From: Clostridiales bacterium
GTDB lineage: Bacteria; Bacillota; Clostridia; Mahellales; Mahellaceae
DNA length: 32,951 nucleotides
Assembly (NCBI GenBank): GCA_030156435.1
Contig: JASGMM010000019.1
Span: 1 to 32,951, forward strand
Direction: 5' to 3'
Notes under the pieces: model-generated
Databases searched by the model: none
What the model was told of the DNA's origin: nothing
Seen by the model: the letters and a program-made list of their open reading frames with translations, nothing else
Part shown: piece after piece, positions 1 through 8,002 of the stretch
Numbering within the stretch: position 1 is the first letter of the stretch
Layout: the number at the start of each line of letters is the position of its first letter
Position numbers and translations under genes: made by a program

Positions 1-66
1 CTAAGAGCTGATATAAAAGCTAAGATCCAAGCAAAAGTAAATATATGGCTTCCAGAAGAGAGATAA
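1..66 (+). other. Possible C-terminal end of an upstream gene
   Basis: The first frame is open from the window edge to a TAA at 64-66 and reads 21 codons ending in NIWLPEER. It is too short to recognise. It could be the tail of a gene lying mainly outside the window or a chance open frame next to the acetyltransferase remnant. No function is proposed. Confidence 0.2.
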
Positions 67-79
67 GTGCCTATTGTAA

Positions 80-313
80 ATTTTCATGCTTCACCTCTGT
101 ATTTTACAGCATCTTATAGACAGTGCTAAAAGATTTAAGTATCATAATATTATAGCTGTTATAGCCGGCGATAATGAAGCCAGCATAAAACTTCATCGGA
201 AGATGGGCTTTCAGACTGCAGGATGTATAAAGGAAGCTGGCTATAAATTCGATCGATGGCTGGATGTGATCTATATGCAATATATTATAGGGGGTAATGA
301 TAGTGGCAGATAG
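80..313 (+). pseudogene. GNAT N-acetyltransferase remnant (5' truncated, phosphinothricin acetyltransferase-like)
   Basis: The translated stretch from LQHLID through IAGDNEASIKLHRKMGFQ to YKFDRWLDVIYMQ matches the C-terminal third of phosphinothricin/methionine-sulfoximine-type GNAT acetyltransferases, which acetylate small amines with acetyl-CoA. Family members are about 160-180 residues long. Here the frame is closed by a TAA at 77-79, and the acetyl-CoA-binding segment (usually R-G-x-G-x-G/A) that should precede LLQHLID is absent, replaced by unrelated residues. The fragment has an ATG at 86 but no Shine-Dalgarno sequence. The 3' end overlaps the next gene's start by 11 bases. I read it as a decayed gene, not a small functional protein. 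The identity of the fragment is fairly secure; the cause of truncation (deletion or frameshift) is not visible. Confidence 0.65.
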
Positions 314-1388
314 TATAAAAAAAGCGTATTCCTTTTACAAAGAGGAATTCGATGCGGCCAAACTGTACTTTTATTTGGCTAAAAGAGAAAGTGACAGCGC
401 AAACAAGAGCAAATTTCTCGAACTTCATGATATCGAAGCAGGGCATGTTAAATTTTGGTATTTATTTTTGAAAAATCGAGGGTATGAGCCAAAAGGTAGT
501 ACCGGCAATATAAAATTAACGCTTTCTAAATTTTTGAGGAAGCTGCTTGGCGCCGGGCTTTATACGTCGATCCTTGAAATGGGAGAATCCACTAGCATAG
601 AGGCTTACACCGAATTCCTTTCATCGGGGGACTTAACTGCTGAAGAAAAAGAAGGGTTAAAGAAGATAATCGAGGATGAATTGGACCATGAGAGCTTTTT
701 TGAGAACCAAAAGAGCGTGATGCCGGTGAACAACGTTAGGGATTTCATATTGGGTATGAACGACGGCTTGGTGGAGCTTTTAGGAGCGGTGACGGGGCTC
801 TCGGCAGTATATCCGTCCAACCCTTTGTTCGTTGGTATAAACGGACTTGTAGTAGGATTGGCAGGGGCAATGTCGATGGCCATCGGGTCATTTATATCAG
901 TAAGGTCACAAAGGCAGGTAAACGAAGGGACACGGAGGAAAATGGAATTGCTTTTTGGGGTATCTAAGGATAGGGCCAAACAGGAGCTGCTTGATAAACT
1001 TACCGAATCCGGTATGCCCGAGGATGTAGGGAAAGAGGTTGCCGATAGAATAGGCGAGAACCAAGAGTCTATGATAGGGCTTTTGATAGATGAGAACGAC
1101 GAAAATGAGATACGTTCGGCGGCTTTTACCGGGCTTGCTTATGTAGCAGGAGTAGCCTTTCCCGTACTGCCGTATTTCCTGCTGCCATCCTCAATATCAG
1201 CGCTCATACTATCGGCTGTTTTAGCAGGTATAGCACTCGCCGCAGTAGCCACGATAGTATCGATTTCTGCTGGCAATGCAAATATAAAAGGGAAAATAAT
1301 AGAGATGGTGGTATCAGGCTTAGGTGCCGCAGGAGTTTCTTATATCTTTGGTTTAATAGTACAGGGCTATTTCGGTGTAAGCGTATAA
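303..1388 (+). CDS. Ferritin-like domain / VIT1-CCC1 family membrane protein (putative iron or manganese transporter)
   Basis: This is a two-part protein of 361 residues. Residues 1 to about 135 form a ferritin-like (rubrerythrin/erythrin-type) helical domain with repeated carboxylate and histidine positions (FYKEEFDAAKLY, HDIEAGHVKFW, EDELDHESFFENQ). From about 140 onward it is a VIT1/CCC1 (DUF125) membrane domain, opening with FILGMNDGLVELLGAVTGL and giving about five hydrophobic segments. VIT/CCC1 proteins move Fe2+ or Mn2+ out of the cytosol; the attached ferritin-like domain is known in bacterial members such as MbfA and may bind or sense the metal. I chose GTG 303 over ATG 297 because the GGGGG at 290-294 lies 8 bases before the GTG but only 2 before the ATG. 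It appears monocistronic. Substrate metal and direction are inferred from family. Confidence 0.8.
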   Translation: MADSIKKAYSFYKEEFDAAKLYFYLAKRESDSANKSKFLELHDIEAGHVKFWYLFLKNRGYEPKGSTGNIKLTLSKFLRKLLGAGLYTSILEMGESTSIEAYTEFLSSGDLTAEEKEGLKKIIEDELDHESFFENQKSVMPVNNVRDFILGMNDGLVELLGAVTGLSAVYPSNPLFVGINGLVVGLAGAMSMAIGSFISVRSQRQVNEGTRRKMELLFGVSKDRAKQELLDKLTESGMPEDVGKEVADRIGENQESMIGLLIDENDENEIRSAAFTGLAYVAGVAFPVLPYFLLPSSISALILSAVLAGIALAAVATIVSISAGNANIKGKIIEMVVSGLGAAGVSYIFGLIVQGYFGVSV

Positions 1389-1389
1389 A

Positions 1390-1432
1390 GATACATAAAG
1401 GATTATTTCGTTTGTAACCACTTTTATGTATA
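1390..1432 (+). terminator. Possible weak terminator hairpin after the VIT1-like gene
   Basis: ATACATAAAGG and CCACTTTTATGTAT can pair as a long imperfect stem just after the stop codon. There is no proper U-tract after it, so its role as a terminator is uncertain. Confidence 0.3.
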
Positions 1433-1471
1433 TGATTCGAAGCATATTTATGATATAATCTTAGCCATAAA

Positions 1472-1542
1472 GACCTCCTTTGATTATTTTTTTACAAATT
1501 TTGCTCTTGACGAAAGGATGAATAAAGGCTATACTATATACT
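1472..1542 (+). repeat. 71-bp direct repeat, left copy (contains a promoter)
   Basis: Bases 1472-1542 are identical, 71 of 71, to 3655-3725 on the far side of the insertion sequence. The repeat contains TTGACG (1507-1512), a 17-base spacer and TATACT (1530-1535), a near-consensus housekeeping promoter pointing right. Its end touches the left terminus of the IS exactly. It is most simply a long target-site duplication. Confidence 0.9.
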
Positions 1543-3654
1543 CCCGTTTTCGACAGTTGCAAGAGAATATGACATATGGAATCCGCTATTTTTAGCGGAT
1601 TCTAAGACTTTTTTAGCTCTATAAAAATGTTGTATGGGAACTCTATTTGGTAATTTTTTTGATTATTTTATTCAAGTCCTTCGGAGCATGGTTTTTGTTA
1701 TCCAGACGCATGCCGTATATGCTGTTTAAAGCAGTACACACCTCGCTTTTTGTGTATGTTGCCATATAGTACATACCATTCATATCTGCAACATTCATGT
1801 TCTGCAGCGTTGTCAGAATATTTTCGGTAGTATAATGCTTGCCGTATTGATCCAGCTTGTTCTCTAATAACCGGTAAATCAATAAAGCAGTATAGCAAAT
1901 CATAAAGTGTGCTATTATCCTACTCTGATTCCTGTGATAAATCGGTCTGGCACGGAAGTTGGTTTTTAATACCCGAAAACAATCTTCAATCTTGCAGCGC
2001 CTTGAATTGATTTCTAATATTGATTTTGCGCTATCTTCAAGATTTGTTGCTACGGCATAGTACCCGTCATATTTTTCTTCCCTTTCGATAGCGGCCTGGT
2101 CGAGCTTGTAATAATCAGAAGCCTTTTCACCATTCTTTCCCACTGATATCCTAGTTATGAAACGGGTTACATCATGCGGCCCTTTTTTCACATCCTCCAC
2201 AGCCTTATGCTCGATGATGTCTTTAGCTCTTTCAATCTGTGCATTCCTTATGCTCCGCTGATATTCCATCATTTTTCTGGAAAAGGTAACAATGATGCGC
2301 TGCTTAAGAACCGCTTTAGATTTTACCTTTTTTGTGTTTCCGTTTTTGAATACTCTTTCCTCATACAGGCCAACATCTACCGCACTGTCCACATCTATTA
2401 CCTTGTAAGCTACATCGTTGTACAAAGACAAGTTATCTTTATTGAATCGGTCGAATTCCTTCATATGGCGGATTGTAACAAGGGAATCATCTGAGAGCCT
2501 GCGATACCCAAAATCATTGAATACAGCCTGCTGCAGTGTCTCTGACAGTTTCTTGACGGATTGTGTTACAATGAAAGCCCTTCCACCAAAAGAATTGTAT
2601 TCCCTGATGTTAAGAGAACCAAGCCCAGCATCCGCACAATAGATAAACGGTTTTCCCTTAAACATCTTAGTGATTTTTCTCTCAAGCGGTATAGCGGATT
2701 TTTGCTCATTATCAGAACCAGGATTAATGCACATTGAGATGGGAATCCCGTTACCATCCATGAAAAGCCCCATCTGCACAAGAGGGCTGGGCTGATGCTG
2801 CTTTGAAGGTCCATACTTGCGAAATCCTTTCAGTATCTCACCCGTTACCTCATCTACAAAATCGTCGTCTTCTTGCTCGGTTTCAAAATAATAGTTTGTA
2901 CAATCAAAATAACATACAGAGGTGTTCCTGGGCATGATATTTTCACTGTTTAAATAAAGATGCTCCAGATAACTATCATAATTATCTTCCAATATGTCCA
3001 TAAAGCGTAATATATGCTGATACTCAAAAGATGGCTGCTCAAAATATGTATCCAGCTTATCGAATGTTCCCCATTTAGACTTAGGATCTAATATCCTGGC
3101 AAAGGTCAGAAACCTATTTATATCATTGCAGCTAAACGTGGCCTTGCTATCCATCTGAACATCTTTAAAGAAATCCGGTATCTTTAGGTCCTGATAGATT
3201 TTCTGCAGAACAAAATAACCGATATTCAAGAGGGTTGACTTGGAGGCAACATAATTGGTAGCTGATAACTTCTCATCAAAATCGATCTTTATATTTAATT
3301 CAGCTTTGTTGCTTTTGTAAGCCTCATTATACTTGCGTACCTCTTGCTTGGCATAAGCAAGAGGATCAGGGGAAATTGCTAATAGCTCAGAATGCTTGCC
3401 AATTCTTTTGACATTCCTGGTTGATGTCTTCTTGCCATTGCGGAATCCCATCTGGATAAAATATGTAGGGTCCTTGGATTTTCTATCATAGTATAATTTC
3501 ATGCGTATGCCATCCTCTCTATATATTCTATTATATCACGGATATATAAAACATACAACACCATACAACAAAAAATTCAAAAAATTTTGACAAGAAAACA
3601 TGATAAATTCAGCTTTTGTAAGGATTTTATTCATCTACAACTGTCGAACTCCCG
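1543..3654 (-). mobile_element. IS1634-family (IS4-group) insertion sequence, apparently complete
   Basis: The element is 2112 bp if bounded by the 71-bp repeats. Its ends align as inverted repeats: TTCGACAGTTG at 1549-1559 and its complement at 3638-3648, each six bases in from the proposed termini, both of which begin with C on their own strand. It holds one intact transposase on the minus strand. IS1634, the founding member of the family, is known for unusually long and variable target duplications, which fits a 71-bp repeat here. An alternative boundary, with a 6-bp duplication CTCCCG (1541-1546 and 3649-3654), is possible if the target already held a tandem 75-bp repeat. Confidence 0.85.
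1643..3502 (-). CDS. DDE transposase, IS1634 type
   Basis: Full-length transposase of 619 residues that would catalyse cut-and-paste or copy movement of the surrounding element. Candidate catalytic residues sit in the expected contexts: D200 in VCYFDCTNYYFE, D291 in FIYCADAGLGS, and E506 in RRCKIEDCFRVLK, the last with the Y-(2)-R-(3)-E-(6)-K-like spacing of the IS4 superfamily. The N-terminus (KLYYDRKSKDPTYFIQMGF) and the ILEINSRRCKIEDCFRVLKT block are typical of IS1634/IS1549 relatives. The frame is unbroken, so the copy could be active. A purine-rich site (AGAGAGGATGG on the coding strand) lies upstream of the ATG. Its ends lie about 100 and 150 bases from the IS termini. No accessory gene is present. 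Confidence 0.9.
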   Translation of the reverse strand: MKLYYDRKSKDPTYFIQMGFRNGKKTSTRNVKRIGKHSELLAISPDPLAYAKQEVRKYNEAYKSNKAELNIKIDFDEKLSATNYVASKSTLLNIGYFVLQKIYQDLKIPDFFKDVQMDSKATFSCNDINRFLTFARILDPKSKWGTFDKLDTYFEQPSFEYQHILRFMDILEDNYDSYLEHLYLNSENIMPRNTSVCYFDCTNYYFETEQEDDDFVDEVTGEILKGFRKYGPSKQHQPSPLVQMGLFMDGNGIPISMCINPGSDNEQKSAIPLERKITKMFKGKPFIYCADAGLGSLNIREYNSFGGRAFIVTQSVKKLSETLQQAVFNDFGYRRLSDDSLVTIRHMKEFDRFNKDNLSLYNDVAYKVIDVDSAVDVGLYEERVFKNGNTKKVKSKAVLKQRIIVTFSRKMMEYQRSIRNAQIERAKDIIEHKAVEDVKKGPHDVTRFITRISVGKNGEKASDYYKLDQAAIEREEKYDGYYAVATNLEDSAKSILEINSRRCKIEDCFRVLKTNFRARPIYHRNQSRIIAHFMICYTALLIYRLLENKLDQYGKHYTTENILTTLQNMNVADMNGMYYMATYTKSEVCTALNSIYGMRLDNKNHAPKDLNKIIKKITK

Positions 3655-3725
3655 GACCTCCTTTGATTATTTTTTTACAAATTTTGCTCTTGACGAAAGG
3701 ATGAATAAAGGCTATACTATATACT
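3655..3725 (+). repeat. 71-bp direct repeat, right copy (holds the tRNA promoter)
   Basis: Identical to 1472-1542. This copy keeps its natural downstream context: the tRNA-Arg-like gene starts eight bases after the repeat ends. Confidence 0.9.
3690..3718 (+). promoter_or_regulatory. Sigma-A promoter of the tRNA-Arg/tRNA-Thr unit
   Basis: TTGACG at 3690-3695, a 17-base spacer and TATACT at 3713-3718. Transcription would start about 3725, just before the tRNA at 3733, which is the usual arrangement for tRNA genes. A second TATACT at 3720-3725 could act as an alternative -10. Confidence 0.8.
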
Positions 3726-3732
3726 GTGATGG

Positions 3733-3808
3733 GCACCCGTAGCCTAATTGGATAGAGCGTTAGATTACGGACCAAGAGGCTAGGAGTTCGAATCCATCCA
3801 GGAGCACC
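3733..3808 (+). tRNA. tRNA-Arg(ACG)-like gene, degenerate, probably a pseudo-tRNA
   Basis: The sequence follows bacterial tRNA-Arg closely at the 5' end (GCACCCGTAGC, AATTGGATAGAGCG) and has a 7-base anticodon loop TTACGGA, giving anticodon ACG, and a TTCGAAT T-loop. However, stems are broken: in the acceptor, GCACCCG faces CAGGAGC with two mismatches; the D-stem GCCT/GAGC has one mismatch and one wobble; the anticodon stem TTAGA/CCAAG has two mismatches; the T-stem AGGAG/CCATC has three. The 3' end is ACC followed by G, with no full CCA. It sits behind a strong intact promoter. A normal tRNA would not have mismatches in all four stems, so it is either decayed or specialised. Confidence 0.6.
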
Positions 3809-3861
3809 GCGGATTATCTTTGTATTAATGGGTACTACAAATAATTTATTAAGGAGTATAA

Positions 3862-3937
3862 GCTGGCATAGCTCAATCGGCAGAGCAGCTGATTTGTAAT
3901 CAGCAGGTTAAGGGTTCGAGTCCCTTCGCCAGCTCCA
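3862..3937 (+). tRNA. tRNA-Thr(TGT)
   Basis: Acceptor GCTGGCA pairs with CGCCAGC except the seventh pair (A-C). The D-stem GCTC/GAGC, anticodon stem GCTGA/TCAGC with loop TTTGTAA (anticodon TGT), and T-stem AAGGG/CCCTT with loop TTCGAGT are all perfect. The CCA end is encoded at 3935-3937. It lies 53 bases after the tRNA-Arg-like gene and is probably co-transcribed with it. Confidence 0.95.
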
Positions 3938-3954
3938 TATTTTAGCAGTTTGCA

Positions 3955-3985
3955 GGGCTTGGGATGGTTTCCCAAGCCTATTTTA
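3955..3985 (+). terminator. Hairpin terminator after tRNA-Thr
   Basis: GGGCTTGGG (3955-3963) pairs with CCCAAGCCT (3971-3979) and is followed by ATTTT. The U-tract is short but the stem is strong and the location fits the end of the tRNA unit. From here to the pyr promoter at 4081 I see nothing else. Confidence 0.6.
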
Positions 3986-4080
3986 GTGTTTGAAACGTGC
4001 TTGAGTTTTGAATAGGTATTTAATCGTGCCTTGATGCATAAAAATGGTTACAAACGGAAATTATTCATAAAAATTCTCTA

Positions 4081-4109
4081 TAGACATTACTGTTTCTTTA
4101 TGATATACT
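4081..4109 (+). promoter_or_regulatory. Promoter of the pyr operon
   Basis: TAGACA at 4081-4086, a 17-base spacer and TATACT at 4104-4109. The predicted start near 4116 gives a leader of about 125 bases containing the PyrR attenuator. Confidence 0.75.
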
Positions 4110-4130
4110 ATAAAAAATTTATATACGACC

Positions 4131-4795
<665 letters not shown>

Positions 4796-4813
4796 GAACA
4801 AAAGGAGGAATAA

Positions 4814-5764
4814 ATGCGACAGACTGCATTACATGGATATGATATACTCGGCCTGAGAGGTATGTCCAAAAATAACATAGATCTGATATTGCATACCGCG
4901 GCTAAGATGAAAGCTTTGCTACAACGAGGCAAAAAGGATATGGAACTTTTATCCGGCAAAAGCGTGGCTATAGTGTTCTATGAGAACAGCACGCGCACGC
5001 GCCTTTCTTTTGAACTAGCCGCCAAATACTTAGGCGCACATGTTGTGTCGATGTCGGAACAGGGCAGCAGCGTGGCAAAAGGAGAATCGCTGGAAGATAC
5101 CCTGGATACCATCGCCATGATGGCGGCCGATGCTATCGTCATAAGGCATTCGCATTCAGGCGCTCCGACCGTCATGGCGTCAAAGATCGATGTGCCTATC
5201 ATAAATGCCGGAGATGGTATGAATGAACATCCTACCCAAGCCCTTTTGGACATGTATACCATGCTTGAATACAAAGGCCGTTTGGATGGATTAAAAGTCG
5301 CTATAATAGGCGACATATACCACAGCCGCGTGGCGCGCAGCAATATATGGGGCTTAACCAAAATGGGCGCGCAGGTCGTAGTTGCAGGGCCGCCCACTTT
5401 GCTGCCGAAGGATATCGAGGCTATGGGAGCGCAAGTATCGTCCGACGTCGAGTATGCCATAAAAGGCGCTGATGTGGTGATGGGCCTGCGCATGCAAAGG
5501 GAGAGGCAAAGCGCCGGTCTTGTACCGTCGCTGGCCGAATATACACGCTATTTTGGTATAAATGCTCAAAGGTTGGCTATGGCCAAGGGCGATGCCATAT
5601 TGATGCACCCCAGGCCGGCCAACATCGGCGTGGAAATAAGCGCGGATATCATAAATGGACCGCAATCGGTCATAAGCCGGCAGGTTACAAACGGCGTGGC
5701 CGTACGCATGGCATTATTGTATCTTATATTAGGAGGAGGCGATGATATTGAGGATATTGATTAA
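4814..5764 (+). CDS. pyrB: Aspartate carbamoyltransferase, catalytic chain
   Basis: Joins carbamoyl phosphate and L-aspartate to form N-carbamoyl-aspartate, the first committed step of pyrimidine synthesis. The 316-residue product is of normal length. The carbamoyl-phosphate site STRTR is at residues 59-63 inside FYENSTRTRLSFE; SEQGSSVAKGESLEDT and HPTQALLDMYT are the other signature blocks, and MHPRPANIGVEI marks the C-terminal aspartate domain. ATG 4814 is preceded by AAAGGAGGA at good distance. No pyrI regulatory chain is nearby, consistent with the unregulated Bacillus-type trimer. Its end overlaps the start of pyrC by 23 bases. Confidence 0.96.
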   Translation: MRQTALHGYDILGLRGMSKNNIDLILHTAAKMKALLQRGKKDMELLSGKSVAIVFYENSTRTRLSFELAAKYLGAHVVSMSEQGSSVAKGESLEDTLDTIAMMAADAIVIRHSHSGAPTVMASKIDVPIINAGDGMNEHPTQALLDMYTMLEYKGRLDGLKVAIIGDIYHSRVARSNIWGLTKMGAQVVVAGPPTLLPKDIEAMGAQVSSDVEYAIKGADVVMGLRMQRERQSAGLVPSLAEYTRYFGINAQRLAMAKGDAILMHPRPANIGVEISADIINGPQSVISRQVTNGVAVRMALLYLILGGGDDIEDID

Positions 5765-7058
5765 AGGTGGCCGTATAATAGACCCATCTTCTCATACCGA
5801 CAAGGTATCAGATCTTCTTATAGAAGAAGGTTTCATCAAGGCTATAGACTATAATATAGAATGCAATGCCGACAGCGTCATAGATGCCAGTGGATTATGG
5901 ATAATTCCAGGATTGGTGGATATGCATTGCCATCTCCGCGAACCGGGCTACGAATCAAAAGAAACCATATATACAGGTACACGCAGCGCCGCCGCCGGCG
6001 GTTTTACATCGGTGGCATGCATGCCCAATACGCAGCCACCCATCGATAGCAAGCTTATGGTAGAATATATACGCCTTAAAGCTGAGAAAGAGGCGGCAGT
6101 AAAGGTTTATCCGATCGGATGTATAACCAAAGGGCGTGAAGGTAAGGAATTAGCAACTTTTGGAATGTTAAAAGAGGCCGGTGCCGTAGCGCTGTCGGAT
6201 GACGGGGACAGCGTGGCAAACAGCCGTATCATGAGATTGGCCTTGCAGTACGCTTTATCATTCGATATGCCCGTCATAGCCCACTGCGAGGATAAAGGAC
6301 TGGCGGCAGATGGCATTATAAACGATGGGGCAGTGGCCACGCGTCTGGGATTGAAAGGCATACCGGCAGCCGCCGAAGAGGTCATTGTAGCCCGCGATAT
6401 CGTATTGGCCGCTTCCGCAGGAGGGCGTTTGCATATAGCTCATGTCAGCACTGCCGGCTCTGTCGAAATGATAAGGCAGGCGAAACGCTTGGGCATAAAT
6501 GTTACTTGTGAAACATGCCCTCATTATTTCTCTCTGACCGATGAAATGGCCGAAGGCTATAATACTGCGGCTAAAGTTAATCCGCCGCTTCGATCGCCGT
6601 CCGATGTAGAGGCTATAATATCAGGATTGAAAGATGGCACCATAGATGTTATAGCTACAGACCATGCACCTCATGATTTATCAAGCAAAGGCGATGATAT
6701 ATATAATGCGGCTTTTGGCATATCAGGCTTCGAAACAGCGCTGTCTGTAGGCATAACCTATTTGGTTGATACCGGCATACTCGAACCTATGCAATTCATA
6801 GCCAAGATGACTCATGTGCCGGCCGATATATTGGGTATAAATGCCGGCCAATTATCGATTGGATTGCCCGCAGATGTAGCTATAGTGGATCCATACGCCG
6901 AATATACGGTGGATACAGGAAAATTCATATCTAAGGGGAAAAATTCGCCCTATGACGGTATGCGATTAAAAGGGCGCGTATTGTATACCATAGCAGATGG
7001 GCGATATGTTCTTTACGGCGGACAAATTGCGAAGGGGGACGGCAATGATAATAGATAA
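5742..7058 (+). CDS. pyrC: Dihydroorotase (type I, zinc amidohydrolase)
   Basis: Closes N-carbamoyl-aspartate to dihydroorotate. The 438-residue length and motifs fit the long bacterial type I enzyme found in pyr operons: metal-binding HCH in VDMHCHLREPG, GGFTSVACMPNTQPP, ALSDDGDS with the expected aspartate in place of the carboxylated lysine, AHCED, HVSTAGS, and ATDHAPH. The start at ATG 5742 lies six to seven bases after TAGGAGGAGG, inside the end of pyrB, which suggests translational coupling. The 3' end overlaps pyrF by 14 bases. Nothing looks damaged, so it should be catalytic and not a non-catalytic homologue. Confidence 0.95.
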   Translation: MILRILIKGGRIIDPSSHTDKVSDLLIEEGFIKAIDYNIECNADSVIDASGLWIIPGLVDMHCHLREPGYESKETIYTGTRSAAAGGFTSVACMPNTQPPIDSKLMVEYIRLKAEKEAAVKVYPIGCITKGREGKELATFGMLKEAGAVALSDDGDSVANSRIMRLALQYALSFDMPVIAHCEDKGLAADGIINDGAVATRLGLKGIPAAAEEVIVARDIVLAASAGGRLHIAHVSTAGSVEMIRQAKRLGINVTCETCPHYFSLTDEMAEGYNTAAKVNPPLRSPSDVEAIISGLKDGTIDVIATDHAPHDLSSKGDDIYNAAFGISGFETALSVGITYLVDTGILEPMQFIAKMTHVPADILGINAGQLSIGLPADVAIVDPYAEYTVDTGKFISKGKNSPYDGMRLKGRVLYTIADGRYVLYGGQIAKGDGNDNR

Positions 7059-7986
7059 ACTCATAGAAAGATCGGTAGCAAAGCAAAATCCTACGGTTCT
7101 AGGCCTGGACACGCGTATCGAATATGTACCGGAACATATAAAAAGACAGTATTTTGCTTCCGGCGTCGATATGAAAATGGCATGCGAGGCTATACTGGAA
7201 TTTAACTGTAGCATAATAGATGCTGTATATGATATAGTCCCGGCAGTTAAGATTCAGATGGCATATTACGAGATGTACGGCTTCTACGGTATAAAATGCT
7301 TTAACGATACGGCGCGCTATGCCAAGAGCAAGGGGCTTATAGTCATAGGCGATGTCAAGCGCAATGATATAGGAGCCACGGCTCAAGCTTATGCTACAGC
7401 CTATCTTGGGCAAACCTTTATAGATGATGGTGTGGCGCAAAACGCCTTTGACGTAGATTTTATAACAGTAAATCCGTATCTGGGATTCGATGGCATAAAG
7501 CCATTTGTAGATGCATGTAAAGCCTATGATAAAGGCTTGTTCATACTGGTCAAAACATCCAATCCATCTTCCGGGCAGATTCAGGATGTGGTAACTCGAG
7601 ATGGCAAAAGTATATATCAGATAGTGGGACAGCTTGTGGAAGAATGGGGGCAGGATGTTATAGGCCAGTTTGGCTATAGCGCTGTAGGCGCAGTGGTAGG
7701 AGCTACTTATCCGGAGCAGTTGCTGCGGCTGCGACAGGATATGAAACATACTTATTTCTTGGTGCCTGGCTACGGTGCGCAAGGCGCATCTGCCGAGGAT
7801 ATAATAAACGGTTTCGACGAACACGGCCTGGGCGCTATAGTAAACGCTTCGCGCAGTATTATATGCGCTTACAAAAGCGATAAATGGAGCAAAGCCTTCA
7901 AGCCCGAAGAATTTTATCAGGCTGCGCGTTGCGAAGCCATAGATATGAGAAATGACATAGCCACCGCTATGATAATGAAGAGATAG
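7045..7986 (+). CDS. pyrF: Orotidine 5'-phosphate decarboxylase (subfamily 2)
   Basis: Decarboxylates OMP to UMP, the last step of the pathway. The product is 313 residues, the size of subfamily 2 enzymes, not the roughly 230-residue form of Bacillus. The catalytic lysine is K105 in [16 protein letters not shown] near residue 20, VNPYLG in the middle and [15 protein letters not shown] toward the C-terminus are also diagnostic. An upstream in-frame ATG at 6997 exists, but ATG 7045 follows GAAGGGGGAC directly and matches the family start ([20 protein letters not shown]). It overlaps pyrC by 14 bases and is followed 16 bases later by carB. Confidence 0.94.
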   Translation: MIIDKLIERSVAKQNPTVLGLDTRIEYVPEHIKRQYFASGVDMKMACEAILEFNCSIIDAVYDIVPAVKIQMAYYEMYGFYGIKCFNDTARYAKSKGLIVIGDVKRNDIGATAQAYATAYLGQTFIDDGVAQNAFDVDFITVNPYLGFDGIKPFVDACKAYDKGLFILVKTSNPSSGQIQDVVTRDGKSIYQIVGQLVEEWGQDVIGQFGYSAVGAVVGATYPEQLLRLRQDMKHTYFLVPGYGAQGASAEDIINGFDEHGLGAIVNASRSIICAYKSDKWSKAFKPEEFYQAARCEAIDMRNDIATAMIMKR

Positions 7987-8002
7987 GAGGAGTATAAATA
8001 CA

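Noticed and set aside
605-979. 124-codon frame antisense to the VIT1-like gene
   Set aside because: It is the complement of the conserved membrane domain and has no start signals.
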